A DNA stretch of 64,000 nucleotides from Conchocele bisecta (taxonomy: Eukaryota; Mollusca; Bivalvia; Lucinida; Thyasiridae), in NCBI GenBank assembly GCA_029237695.1, contig CM055275.1, forward strand, positions 10,614,899 to 10,678,898, read 5' to 3'. Below the pieces are notes generated by a model. The model did not search any database and was not told the origin of the DNA. It saw only the letters and a list, made by a program, of their open reading frames with translations. Shown piece by piece: positions 12,067-23,208 of this stretch (position 1 is the stretch's first letter; each line of letters opens with the position of its first letter). The position numbers and the translations under genes are program-made.

Positions 12067-12815
12067 GACCTCGGAGGTATATCGAGATAAGCGATATCGA
12101 GATAAAGAGAATCAGCTGATTCTCTTTATCTCAATATCGCTTATCACGATATGCCTGCTTATCTCGATATATAGATCATGTATTTGACCTCGGAGGCATA
12201 TCGAGATAAGCGATATTGAGATAAAGAGAATCAGCTGATTCTCTTTATCTTGATATCGCTTATCTCGATATGCCTGCTTATCTCGATATATAGATCATGT
12301 ATTTGACCTCGGAGGCATATTGAGATAAGCGATATTGAGATAAAGAGAATCAGCTGATTCTAGCTGATTCTCTTTATCTCGATATCGCTTATCTCGATAT
12401 GCCTGCTTATCTCGTATATATATGTATGACCTCGGAGGCAATGAGTAAGCGATATTGGATAAGGAAAACAGCTGATTCTAGGCTGTTTCTCTTTATCTCG
12501 GATATCTTATCTCATATGGCCTTCTTATCTCGCTATATAGATCCGGTAATTTGACCTCGGAGGCATATCGAGATAAGCGGATATCGTTATAAAGAAGAAT
12601 CAGCTGATTGTCTTTATCTCGATATCGCTTATCTCGATATACCTGCTTATCTCGATATATAGATCATGTATTTGACCTCGGAGGCATATCGAGATAAGCG
12701 ATATCGAGATAAAGAGAATCAGCTGATTCTCTTTATCTCGATATCGCTTATCTCGATATGCCTGCTTATCTCGATATATAGATCATGTATTTGACCTCGG
12801 AGGCATATCGAGTCC
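12067..12815. repeat. 120-bp tandem satellite in which each unit is a long hairpin
   Basis: GACCTCGGAGG recurs at 12067, 12186, 12305, 12428, 12553, 12674 and 12793 (spacing 119-125). Each unit holds ATATCGAGATAAGCGATATC...AGAATCAGCTGATTCT...GATATCGCTTATCTCGATAT, an arm of about 37 bp with almost no loop, plus a short spacer. The first and last units are intact, the fourth is degraded. Confidence 0.92.
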
Positions 12816-14200
12816 CGATAGCATGTGTCCTTCATATTTGTATTCTGATAACTCGATGTGAAAAATAAGCGCCTGGCACCGCCAAGTCTGATACAGAGAG
12901 ATTATCTCAGGTAAGTTTTCACACGTCTATAGAAATAAAAAAAACACCGCCGCTAAAATGTGTTAAACGTTGCACATCATGGTTGAATGAATTCACTTAC
13001 CAAATTAATCAATGTGACATCGGATCACTTTAACATGAAGATGAAATAAACGGCGTGGCAATCAAGTCAATCAAACATGCATTTCTTAATGCCGATTTGA
13101 TTTGACTTGGGCCGAATTTGTTTGTGGCCGACAAGTCTAGGTCCGACGTGGTTTGTGGACGAAAATGCGGGTCTTGCATTTTGCGATTGAATAATAACAT
13201 CATCAGAAAATACAGGGAGTGTTGAGATTATTCATTGATGTGTATTGGGTATGATTTGCAAAACAAATGTTGTGTACCGGAAACTGTGTCATGTATATGT
13301 GATATATTTAGTAACAACGCATGAGCGTTTTGATAAAAGAAAGTGAGCGATTTATGACAACCCGGAAATAAAGTAAAGTCGTATTTTTGAAGCGATTCTG
13401 TTCAGATTTTTTCGAGAATGTTCGCTAAATTTGGCAAATTTTTCTCTCGAAGTTTGGATATGTCGATATATTTTGCTCAGTCCAGTCAACTTCGAGATAA
13501 CGAGAACTACCTGTATCTACATAATCAGTTGACATACAATGGAACCTCGCCAAACCAGACACCCTAGGGACCTCCCAGGTGTCCGGTTTGGAGATTTTCC
13601 ACTGTAAATCTGACATGTTAGCGCTTCATGACACATTCTAGTGTGTTGCAATCATGAACAGTCATTGTAATCATAGATACATAACAGCGAAACACATCGA
13701 AGTTAAACATCCATTCACGGAGTGAAGATGTCTATGGGGATTTAACATGGGGAATTTTTTTGAATTTTAGAAATACTGGACCGATTTTTAAAATTTAACT
13801 TTCGTTTTCTTAGTTAGATCATATCCAAACTATCTAGTCAGATTTCGGAGCTAATTTCCAAAATTTAGTATTAATCTTACTACTCGTATAATCAGGGATT
13901 TCCCTAGGATTTTTTAAATGTGGGCCCCAGGACTCCCAAGTTTACTATTTTCGGGGTCCCTGGTATTTTTTTGGGTCCCAAGTTTCATACAGATATTTCA
14001 TTAAAAATAATATCAAAATGGTATTGATAGTCCTGAATTATCTGAACTGTTTTCTATAAAATAGTCACACAGGTTCTCCCGAAAAGTGTAAAAATGCTGT
14101 AAACTTTTGAAAATGATTCATCTTCACCGCCAAGTTTTCAGGGTCCATGGGATGCAGTGCCAATTGTCAATGCGGGTCCTCGGCTAATAAAATGCATCTG
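12816..14200. other. intron with small remnants
   Basis: Contains a small palindromic pogo-type remnant at about 13538-13607 (TGGAACCTCGCCAAACC and inverse ending TTTTCCACTGTA) and a partial L element at about 13700-13860. The remainder shows no gene or recognisable repeat. Confidence 0.4.
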
Positions 14201-14513
14201 TAGCCTATTTCATCAACATTGCAAAGTATACTTTAGTAGCAAAGTATACTTTGAGGGAGAAATTTTCAATTTTATGATAAATTTATTAATTTTTATTATA
14301 CTGAATTTATTACATTATCACAGCCATTATGGCTGTGATAATGTAGTAAATTCAGTATAATAATTCTGCATACTTTTAATCATGAAATACATGCATTTGT
14401 TAGTTCTATATGAAATAATGCATTTCAGGAAAAATAAATGATTACTCCCTTAAAGTATACTTTGCTAGTAAAGTATACTTTGCAATGTTGATGAAATAGG
14501 CTACAGGGACGCA
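14201..14513. mobile_element. MITE-A, copy 3
   Basis: Complete copy: TAGCCTATTTCATCAACATT at the left, central TATCACAGCCATTATGGC palindrome, right end GTTGATGAAATAGGCTA. Confidence 0.82.
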
Positions 14514-14819
14514 GAAAACAGGGTCCGGGAAATCCCTTTATAATGTGTACAACCGGATTCAAATCCCATGTACCAGAAAGCCAAAACCTCTAGAAGAAAT
14601 AGAATTAGGACTGATCTTGTTACTTTTACTGGAAAGTCAACTAGATGGGCGCAGCCAGCATATTATATTTGATGGTAAAAAAAGTGAAAGTGAATGGGTT
14701 TAACTTAACGTCCCACCAACAGCTAGGGGAATGGAAGGCACCAGGATTTTTTATTTATGGGCGGTGGGGTCGAACAAATTAAAAGTACTTAAAGATTTGG
14801 AGATTTTTTTTGGGGCTAT

Positions 14820-15165
14820 TCTGTTCAAAAGTATATGTTGTTACCACTCATTTGAACCATCTCGACGAGACGGTGCAAATGGTGGCCACGACATATACTT
14901 CTGGGCGCATAGAAGGAAAATATACTTTTTTGGAGAAATAAAGAAAATAAGTTTTTCAATAAAAAAGTATTGTATTCACAGACTACAATGGGTTAAGAAA
15001 AAATTAAAAGTACTTCAAAATCTGGAGATTTTTTTAGGGCTATTTTCTCTATTTCTGTTCAAAATTATACGTTGTTACCACTCATTTGAACCGTCTTGAC
15101 GAGACGGTTCAAATGAGTGGTAACAACATATACTTTTATAGAGAAATAAAGAAAACAATCAGAGT
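14820..15165. repeat. two D hairpins in tandem
   Basis: 14823-14945 and 15028-15163 each hold a ACTCATTTGAACCGTCTCGA type arm with its inverse and flanking TATATGTTGTTACCACTCA / TGGTAACAACATATA. Other copies: 6934-7052, 40485-40590; a diverged relative is at 30719-30852. They lie 70 bp from exon 7. Confidence 0.7.
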
Positions 15166-15235
15166 TTTTCAATAAAAAAAGTCTTGTATCCACAGACTAC
15201 AATGGGTTAAGGGTTAAGAAACATCCATTACTTAC

Positions 15236-15373
15236 TCGGCGAGATCACTGTCGGACAAAGTCGACAGTTGTTTTTTTAACTCTTCCACGCGCGTGGTCTG
15301 CGCAACATTTTCTTTCTCCATGCTAGTCAGCTGTTGCTTTATTTTCGCGATGTCATCTGTTAAAGTTGTTCTC
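15236..15373 (-). CDS. FER: FER-like exon 7 (coiled coil, residues 314-360)
   Basis: 138 bp; acceptor taactctttacag|GAGAACAAC, donor GCCGA|GTAAGT. It joins exon 6 as Met-Arg-Thr-Thr and encodes LTDDIAKIKQQLTSMEKEN and RVEELKKQLSTLSDSDLA, a clear heptad-pattern coiled coil in the position of the FER coiled coil after the FX start. Two MITE-A copies and two D hairpins lie within about 700 bp on either side. Confidence 0.85.
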
Positions 15374-15397
15374 CTGTAAAGAGTTAGAGATGTTTTT

Positions 15398-15612
15398 AAA
15401 TGTGGCTGTGACTGGAGAAATGGGGCGTATTGGTTTCGCAACCAGTGAAGATCCAGATCAGCCTGTGCATTCGCACAGTCTGATCAGGATCTGCACTGTT
15501 CGCCATTCCATCAATGAAACGCATGTCATGCTATCAGGCTACAGCAGTGCGCTATTTGATCTGCATCTAGACCGGTCACAAATCCCATAAGCCCCATTTC
15601 TCCAGTCACAGC
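15398..15612. mobile_element. TIR element N, copy 1
   Basis: Ends GGCTGTGACTGGAGAAATGG and its inverse CCATTTCTCCAGTCACAGCC; centre has AGATCCAGATCAGCCTGTGC and GCACAGTCTGATCAGGATCT. Copies: 22958-23198, 26889-27187, and 31690-31770 plus 32063-32186 (split by another MITE). Confidence 0.78.
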
Positions 15613-15704
15613 CACAAATAAACAATCTCATCTCTAAAATTAGAATCAAGCAATGATACCGCAACGCCATGTCATGTAACATCATGAAGCTGGCCGTCAA
15701 CCAG

Positions 15705-16002
15705 TAGCCTATTTCACCAACATTGCAAAGCATAACTTATCTAGCAAAGTATACTTTGAGGAAGAAATTTTCAATTTTAGGATAAATTTATGAATTTTTA
15801 TTATACTGAATTTATTACATTATCACAGCCATTTTGGCTGTGATAATGTAATAAATTCAGTATAATAATTCTGCATACTTTTAATCATCAAATATATGCA
15901 GTCGTTAGTTCTATATGAAATAATGCATTTCAGCAAAAATAAATGACTACTCACTCAAAGTATACTTTGCTAGAAAAGTATACTTTGCAATTTTGATGAC
16001 TA
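15705..16002. mobile_element. MITE-A, copy 4 (right end clipped)
   Basis: Full left and central palindrome; the last bases run straight into the left end of F copy 3, suggesting F inserted at or next to its terminus. Confidence 0.78.
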
Positions 16003-16540
16003 CATCAAGGTGCATGATCACATCATTACAACAACAACAACAACAATGGCTGAAAGTGTTGAAAGCGCGCCCTCTCCAAAGTAAGTATTATTTGATATTT
16101 TCCGTAATACATGTTCATGTAGACAATGGATTTTGATGAAATATGGCGCAGCAAATGCGCCTTGATGAGCTGCATTTCGTGGTCCCGGGAGTTCTTTACA
16201 TACTTATGTCGTTTTTGCGAAGACTTCGCAAAAATGACAAAAGTTCGGACCAAGGTACCCGAAGACCACCAAATGCAGCTTATCTAGACGCAGACTTATG
16301 TCGTTTTTGCGAAGAATCAATTTCCGTGTCAGTAGACACGGAAATCGATTCTTCGCAAAAACGACAGAAGTTTGGGCCAAAATACAGACCACCAAATGCA
16401 GCTTAACAAGATGCGTTTGATGCGCCATATTTCATCAAAATCCGTTACAAAATAAGGACAAAATAAAAGAATACGTACTTTGAATCAAAGGGCTTCTGGA
16501 AGTTGTTCTTGTTGTAATCACATGATCATACACCTTGTAT
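16003..16540. mobile_element. palindromic MITE family F, copy 3 (most complete)
   Basis: Left end CAAGGTGCATGATCACATC, right end TGATCATACACCTTG. Two nested hairpins: one on CTTCGCAAAAATGACA, one on GTGTCAGTAGACACGG with ATCGATTCTTCGCAAAAACG arms. Confidence 0.8.
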
Positions 16541-16659
16541 ATGTATTAGGGAAATAGTCGATGAAAACTTCCAAGAATCCCGGCAGAAGGCCTTCCCAGT
16601 ACAGTTTATACCCGATAGATTCTTGAAAAATATTGATCATTCAGATATCAAAGCTCAGG

Positions 16660-16990
16660 GCTCCAGATAAGGAATTTGTAATTGAGTATTGTCACTCCAT
16701 CATTTCTGAAGCAATTGGGTGTTTCAAAATTTTAATTCGGTAAAATAAAATCACACTACTGTTTACTCATCAACAGACAGCAATTATTGAATAGTTTGCT
16801 TGGGAAATACCAAGATGTGTTTTCATGGAAAATAAGAAAAATATGCTATATTTGTGGCCTGTTTATTGTTTTTTGCAGCATGATAAAGGTACCACAAATT
16901 TTTAATTGATTTTTGATACTCGCTAGATTTGATTTCAATTGGGTTTTTTTTTTTCAATTTTAATTGTGTATTGAACCCTTTGAACACGAA
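16660..16990. mobile_element. TIR element M, copy 1 (truncated)
   Basis: Starts CAGGGCTCCAGATAAGGAAT; interior TCACTCCATCATTTCTGAAG and CCAAGATGTGTTTTCATGG. Complete homologue at 38067-38470; others at 23209-23580, 27566-27862 and 43434-43750. Confidence 0.7.
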
Positions 16991-17159
16991 AGCCCGCTAC
17001 ATGCAAACGATGCCGAGCCGTCTCATCAGGATCTGCACTGTTTGAAAGTAATTTTCATATTTTTGAGAACAACAAATACCCCTTTTTTATAAATGGAAGT
17101 CTGAAAATCTGTGACCGTAACGTTGGTTCATATGAGGGATGCATGCGAAACAAAGCACC

Positions 17160-17745
17160 ATCCCTAAACACATTATAGGAATGAATGGCCTTTTTGTGGA
17201 ATTTATCGGGGTATAAACTTGGAAAAGTCGCGGGAATACTGGACGAAGCGATAACAAATTACAATTTTCGAAAAAAAAATATTTTTTTTTCGAAAATTGT
17301 AATTTTTTAAGGCCTCATCCAGTATTCCCGCGACTTTTCCAAGTTTATATCCCCGATAAATTCCATAAAAAGGCCATTCATTCCTTATCATTCTAGCATT
17401 TGAAATGAATGCATCAAGAAAATGTGTTTATTTTCCGTTTTCTTAAGAATTATTTTAGCTGCGCCTCACGCTTACGGAAAGTAGTTTGGCGTGGGAGTTT
17501 ACTGGGATATAAATTTTGGACAGAGACTTGCTATGGGCCAATCAAATGTTAGGGAATTGTGTAAATATTTTTGTGCTGGAATAATAAATATTTACACAAT
17601 TCCCTAACATTGGAAACTTTTTGGAAACTTGGAAAAGTCAAGGGAATACTGGACGAGGCCTTCCGGCCTTCGTCCAGTATTCCCGCGACTTTTCCAAGTT
17701 TATACCTCGATAAATTCCACAAAAAGGCCATTCATTCCTATAGTG
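17160..17745. mobile_element. MITE family E, two overlapping or rearranged copies
   Basis: 17163-17395 and 17630-17740 are both the terminal hairpin of E; between them lies the E body in reverse order. A poly-A/T palindrome TACAATTTTCGAAAA fills the apex of the first hairpin (17245-17305). Confidence 0.65.
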
Positions 17746-17934
17746 AATGGCTTAAGCAGTTAATGTGAAAAACAAATTATAAACACTTCAAAGCATTTGC
17801 ATTGCAAACAAGGTGAACACAATTCCTCAGTTGCCTTGGCCTTGGGTGTTCAGACCTGGGTTATGCGAAACAAAGCATCGTCCCTACACACAAACTGTGG
17901 CCACATTGGATTATCAGGCATTCGCCGGAGAGTG

Positions 17935-18790
17935 TCTCACCCACTAAACAAGGCGATCGCCACGAAAGTCAAGGTCACCACGGTCAAAGTCACAATATGA
18001 GGAAGTCCAAATTTATTGATATGAAGGTCATAGTCACAAAGGTCACACAAATAACACAGGAGTAAAGTTATCCAAGTTATTAATGGTATGGATTCCTCCT
18101 AATAGGAATCACGATTTGCCTGGTTTGGCCCTCAGGTACGTTTTTATCTTTGGCTCTTTAGTTACCTGGGAGTTGAATTGGGGTTATTGCTATGCTCTTG
18201 CTCTGTTAATTTATTTTCACTTGTACCCTCCCCCCCCCACCTCACCCAGACCCCATGTTGCTGGAAAAAATAACAAAAACACATTTCATCCCACCTTCTC
18301 TGGTCAAAATTTTCTTGCGTGTCGACTTTTCATTCGTAACCCCCACCCCCACCCCACCCCACCCCATCCCATGTTGCTGGAAGGGAAATAACTAAGTAAT
18401 TTAAGAGGAAAAGTGGGTCAAGGTCACATGAGGGTCACAGATTTGACAGTGGTTATTGATGTACACTGCAAGGTGATCAATGTGTGCAAGTTTGGTGGCT
18501 CCAGCCCTAATAATATTGAAGATAGAGACTTGACTAAAAACCTTAACCAAGGGGAAATAACTAAGTAATTTAAGTGGAAAAGTGGGTCAAGGTCACAGAT
18601 TTGATAGTGGTTATAGATGTACACTGCAAGGTGATTTATGTGTGCAAGTTTGGTGGCTCTAGGCCTAACAGTATTGAAGATATGGACTTGACTAAAAACC
18701 TTAACCGAAGTGTGACGCGGACGCCAGACGGACGGACAAAGCGGCAACAATATGCTCACCAGAAAAAAAAAATCGGGGAGCATAACAACT
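17935..18790. repeat. tandem repeat block of about 160 bp units with 3' hairpin
   Basis: Units GGGGAAATAACTAAGTAATT...GTCAAGGTCACAG...AAAACCTTAACC at 18386-18545 and 18549-18708, followed by GACGGACGGAC and a hairpin ATGCTCACC...GGGGAGCAT at 18750-18782. This looks like another array-type element with a hairpin end. No gene. Confidence 0.5.
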
Positions 18791-19034
18791 TCAGATTTGT
18801 CCTGCTATCAACACATTTTAACATTTTTGCAACAATATATGCAGAAATTGTCTTAAACAAACTACAAATATATGCACCATAAAACTCACCAGATGTCACC
18901 AAATTTAATATAAATTTCAAAATTTTCTTCGGGGAGGCCCCCCAAACACCCCCGACGGGAAGGGGGTACCCCTCCCGTACCCTCCCCTTCGTCACATAGC
19001 TGGCTACTACTCTCAATTTTACGGAGACCTTTGT

Positions 19035-19113
19035 CTCTATAGACTTACATTTTAGTGAGGTTGTGGGCAGTAAAGTCGTCCAAGGCCACGTGATTGGGGA
19101 GAAGACTGATATT
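19035..19113. repeat. 79-bp tandem duplicate of FER exon 6 end and its donor
   Basis: 19035-19113 repeats 19114-19192: same CTCTATAGACTTACATTT donor and AAGTCGTCCAAGGCCACGTG exon sequence with a few differences (CACAACCTCACTAAAAT against GAGAACCTGACACAAAT on the minus strand). Confidence 0.88.
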
Positions 19114-19127
19114 CTCTATAGACTTAC

Positions 19128-19250
19128 ATTTGTGTCAGGTTCTCGGCAGTAAAGTCGTCCAAGGCCACGTGATTGGGGAGAAGTGTTCCCTGGTAGTCAT
19201 CCAGTATTTTACTGTCAAACTCGAACGTGATTGGTGAGAAAGAGTCGGAC
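19128..19250 (-). CDS. FER: FER-like exon 6 (FX domain start, residues 273-314)
   Basis: 123 bp; acceptor aactcttatttcag|GTCCGAC, donor AAAT|GTAAGT (near consensus). It encodes SDSFSPITFEFDSKILDDY, then LLPNHVALDDFTAENLTQM, corresponding to IEFD..LL.......I....LTAE.L..M at the start of the FX region of FER, which binds phosphatidic acid in the mammalian protein. The last part of the exon together with its donor is duplicated in the downstream intron (79-bp tandem unit, 19035-19113). Confidence 0.87.
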
Positions 19251-19264
19251 CTGAAATAAGAGTT

Positions 19265-19600
19265 TTCAGGGCATTAGGTATCTCCCCTAAATTTTTATTT
19301 TGCCAGAAAATGTCTCGGATGATGTCTCTGATATAAAGAACAGTTTGTGCCTACTGAGTGGGCATGTACCTTTAAAGGTACATGCCCACTCAGTAGGCAC
19401 AACATGTTCTTTATATCAGAGACATCAGTGTGATCACATTTTCCAAATAATTTTCAAATTAAAAAAAACCAACTCCATTCTTATCAATAGACTAGTCTAA
19501 CAATATTTTGTCGCATTTGGATTGGCCCACTCAGTAGGCACAAACTATTATTTATATCAGAGACATCATCTGAGACATTTTCTGGCAAAATAAACATTCA
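19265..19600. mobile_element. palindromic element Q, copy 1
   Basis: ATGTCTCTGATATAAAGAAC...GTGGGCATGTACCTTT followed by its inverse; further inverted piece at 19530-19580. Related fragments at 27913-27945, 30478-30565, 32655-32700 and 37130-37215. Confidence 0.65.
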
Positions 19601-20128
19601 TTCACCATTATCCCAATTATTAATTGGCATTATGATACATTTTACATTGGACGTAAATTTTCACACAGATATCAGGGGGGATAACCGTGTTTCATTAAAA
19701 TACTAACGGACATTACTATTTATTCTCTGTGTTTATGTTATTCACAGTGACAGCCATCAATGTGAGCGAGCTATTTAAGACTAACGTATCAAGACATTAC
19801 GCAAAATTTGGACTATGTCCAAAAGTTATTTCCCACAATGTTAAGGTCACCAAGGTGAAGGTCAATGTTACCCGAATGACACTGGATGGATAGCGCTATC
19901 AATGTGAGAAAGTTGTTACTGAAGCTTGGTAATAATCTGACAAATGGATCAAGGGATCAGTTGTTGTCGTCGTCGTTTTTCGTCGTCGACAATTTGGGAC
20001 GTAAATTTTGTACCAAAATTTACGTCCCAAATTGTCGACGACGAAAACAACCCCTGACGCCGGAATTGTGACCGCTATGTCTCACTTTCCACTATTGTGG
20101 GCGAGACATAAATGATCTAGGTCATGAA

Positions 20129-20722
20129 CAACAAGAAATGCGTCTGTCGAACGCGGATGCCACCTGCAGCATATTTGAGAAACTGTGACAAAGTGGTTAA
20201 CCGAAAAGTGTGACGGACGGACGGACGTTCTTACAGTACTATACTTATGTGGCTTATCACATGTTAAATATTAGCCACATAAAAGGATTTTTAGCCACAT
20301 AAAAGGATTTTTTAGGTGGCTAATTGTAACCAACCCTATCCTTTACTAAGTCCATAACCCTGTGGGGCTAGCCACATAAGTACCCTAATGTGTGCCCGGA
20401 CGGACGGACGGACGGACAGACGGACGGACGTTCTTACATTACTATACTTATGTGGCTTATCACATGTTAAATATTAGCCACATAAAACGATTTTTAGCCA
20501 CATAAACGATTTTTTAGGTGGCTAATTGTAACCAACCCTATCCTTTACCAAGTCCATAACCCTGTGGGGCTAACCACATAAGTACCCTAATGTGTGCCCG
20601 GGACGGACGGACGGACGGACGGACGGACAACATGCCTTCAGTACACCCCCGGACGGACAGACGGACAGACGGACAGACGGACAGACGGTCCAAACACTAT
20701 ATGAAACCCGGTGGCATGAAAA
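20129..20722. mobile_element. H5 element, copy a (Helentron-like)
   Basis: Starts ACAAGAAATGCGTCTGTCG, 5' subterminal GGATGCCACCTGC, then two copies of a hairpin module (20235-20390, 20445-20595: ACTTATGTGGCT...AGCCACATAAGTA), a long GGAC/GGACAGAC microsatellite (20396-20430, 20600-20690) and a 3' CCCGGTGGCATGAAAA. Its end falls 4-8 bp from the exon 5 splice donor. Copy b (41755-41912) lacks the interior. Confidence 0.7.
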
Positions 20723-20727
20723 CGTAC

Positions 20728-20868
20728 TTATGTTTTGTCATGAATTCTCCTATGTACTCCTTCTCTGGTTTGACATCTTTCACAGCCTGTTCGATGGAGC
20801 TGTACACGGCTATATGATCCTTCGAACCCAGCGTCGTTAATCTTTGGTAGTCTTCTAATACAGTTTTG
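20728..20868 (-). CDS. FER: FER-like exon 5 (end of F-BAR, residues 226-273)
   Basis: 141 bp; acceptor gagtccatgcatttcag|CAAAACTG, donor CATAA|GTACGT. With the two bases carried from exon 4 it encodes KTVLEDYQRLTTLGSKDHI, SIEQAVKDVKPEKEYIGEF and MTKHK, equivalent to the end of the F-BAR (I.P..EY..F...) in FER. Phase in and out agrees with exons 4 and 6. The 3' hairpin of a mobile element (H5, 20129-20722) ends only a few bases beyond the donor. Confidence 0.87.
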   Translation of the reverse strand, partial: QNCIRRLPKINDAGFEGSYSRVQLHRTGCERCQTREGVHRRIHDKT

Positions 20869-21012
20869 CTGAAATGCATGGACTCATTGACTGGGTTTGC
20901 AAACATGCAAAAACATTTGTCTTTAGCATTCATAAACTGTGGTACATTTGTGGATAATTTGACTCGACTTCGCATAATTTAGAATTTTTGCTATCCATTG
21001 TAAATGTACCAG

Positions 21013-21207
21013 TAGCCTATTTCACCAACATTGCAAAGTATACTTATCTAGCAAAGTAAACTTTGAGATAGAAATCCAACATTGCAAAGTATACTTTGTG
21101 GGAGAAATTTTCAATTTAAGGATAAATTTATTAATTTTTATTATACTAAATGTATTACATTATCACAGCCATTTTGGCTGTGATAATGTAATAAATTCAG
21201 TATAATT
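21013..21207. mobile_element. MITE-A, copy 5 (right half lost)
   Basis: Left terminus present with an internal duplication of CCAACATTGCAAAGTATACT; central palindrome intact; joined to element at 21220. Confidence 0.7.
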
Positions 21208-21214
21208 TTGAAAA

Positions 21215-21630
21215 AATGCTATAAAAAATAAAACGTGTTTTAATCATGGCCCTGTGTAAAGTGGTTTAATTGAAGATACATGTATATGTATATGGTGATA
21301 CTAGGACTGCTGGGTTGTTTCTATTTTCACCCATATAGGTACATAAATTATCAGATTTCCTATCTTGTTGCGTTTGACGAAAATCTGATACTTATGTACC
21401 GATATCTATGAAAATTGAAACAATCCAGCGATCCTAGTATCGTCATATATCTTCAATTAAACCGCTTTACACAGAGCCATTATGAAAACACATTTTTATT
21501 TTTTATATTATTCTGTTTAAAGAATCCTGAAAAAAGAAAAAATCAGTGGTCCTAGTATCGTCATATATCTTCAATTAAACCACTTTACATAGAGCCATGA
21601 TGAAAACACATTTTTATTTTTTTATAGTAT
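21215..21630. repeat. palindromic repeat plus partial second copy
   Basis: GGTTTAATTGAAGATACATG...ATATATCTTCAATTAAACC with ACTAGGACTGCTGGGTTGTT inverse arms (21230-21505), and a partial repeat of the right arm at 21546-21620. No gene. Confidence 0.65.
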
Positions 21631-21835
21631 TTTTCTTTGTTATTAGAGGATTTCCTGTGAAACCCAGTGATGGGGCCGTCCTTAAAAAATTGTTTGTTTC
21701 CTGTAACCCAACCCAGAATTTTAGAAGTGGGTCGGTCGGTAGGCAATTTTTTTTTTTTTCTGTCACATGACATATTGAATTTAAAAATTATTAATAATTT
21801 TTAAATTCAATATTGCAAGTTTTGCAATAAAAGTA

Positions 21836-22541
21836 CAGTCGGGCACCAGTATCTCGAAGTCGAAGGGAGATCGTATTTTAGTCGAGATAGGACTAGGTTC
21901 GAGATACCGAGGAAGTGACATGGTCAAATATTTTCGCAAAAAATCACGAGTAAACAATAAAGGAATAAAATGAAACAAAACATGTGTTGCTGTTATTATT
22001 TTATATACCAATTAATTGACAAACAACAATATCAACATTACATACATTATATACATGTATTCAATAGACAATATGTCACTCACTAACGAGGAAATAAAGT
22101 TGTATTTACATAAGCTGTGTGAAGAATGCCGTGGACTTTCACAGGGCGTTAAGAATGTCATGTGGCACGTCGTGATATGCTTAATGAATCGTGGCAAACA
22201 CTCAAAACAAATCGAGGTGAACCAATTAAGCAAACAACCCGAGGCAGGTGTGAATTTATTTTGTTTCATTTGATAATAGATTTTGAAATTAGTGTTAACC
22301 AAATAGATCTTGGCAGCCAGGCGCTTAGGTGATTTACCCAAGCATTTATGTGATCGAGATAGCGAAGTGATTTTTAACGTATTTTTATACGAAGGGGACA
22401 GAATGAACAGTCGACATAGAGAACATGTTCGAGATAGGGCATGTTCGAGATAGCCGAGGAAATTTACATTAAACAAATAAGGATCATCGAGATAGGGGAT
22501 ACCATCGAGATACTGACGTTCGAGGTACTGGTGTTCGACTG
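21836..22541. mobile_element. pogo/Tigger-like TIR element, non-autonomous
   Basis: Ends CAGTCGGGCACCAGTATCTC and, inverted at the right, CAGTCGAACACCAGTACCTC; flanked on both sides by TA (21834-21835, 22542-22543), the target of Tc1/mariner-pogo transposons. 706 bp. A short plus-strand frame (22076-22273) inside shows no DDE motif and I do not call it a transposase. Confidence 0.75.
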
Positions 22542-22957
22542 TATGTCAATTGCTGTATGTGTTGTTGTATGAACATGTATGCCATTTAGGGCCAGAGATT
22601 ATATTAACCCTTTTAACCCACTGTAGCACTAAAATTAAAAAAAAAAATGAAAAAAAAAAAAAAAAAAAAAAAAATTGTAAACGAAATTGCAATACAAAAA
22701 ATCGGATCGCACCGTTTTTAGCGGGTCGGTCGGGTTACAGGAAACGGAGATATAATTATGGATGGCCTGGTCTAGGAAAAGAAGGCTACAATCAGCTTCA
22801 CTGTATGATGCTGTGCTTATGACATAAATAGAATCTAACATCTGTGATGATTTAATATCAGCTTTAATAATAAACTTGTTGACTGATTTCATAAGAAACT
22901 CGGCAGAGCCGCCTAACAATTTTTTTTTAACCAGTAAACTACTTTAATAAGTAGCAT

Positions 22958-23198
22958 ATGTGACTGGAGAAATGGAGCGTATGAATTTTGTGACCAGCGT
23001 AGATCCAGATCAGTGTGTGCATCTGCACAGTCTGATCAGGATCTGCACTGTTTGCCTGCCATTCCAACAATGAAATACCCGTCATACTTCTAACAAGAAA
23101 TATAAATTGTTATCCAGCCACAGGAGTGTGCTATTTGATCAGGAGCTGGTCACACTGGTCACGGATCACACAAGCCCCATTTCTCCAGTCGCTGACAC
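22958..23198. mobile_element. TIR element N, copy 2
   Basis: GTGACTGGAGAAATGG at left, CCATTTCTCCAGTC at right, AGATCCAGATCA / TGATCAGGATCT centre. Confidence 0.7.
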
Positions 23199-23208
23199 AT
23201 CTTGAATC

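Noticed and set aside
22016..22273. plus-strand frame inside the pogo-like element as transposase
   Set aside because: No helix-turn-helix or DDE block could be seen; shorter than any transposase.
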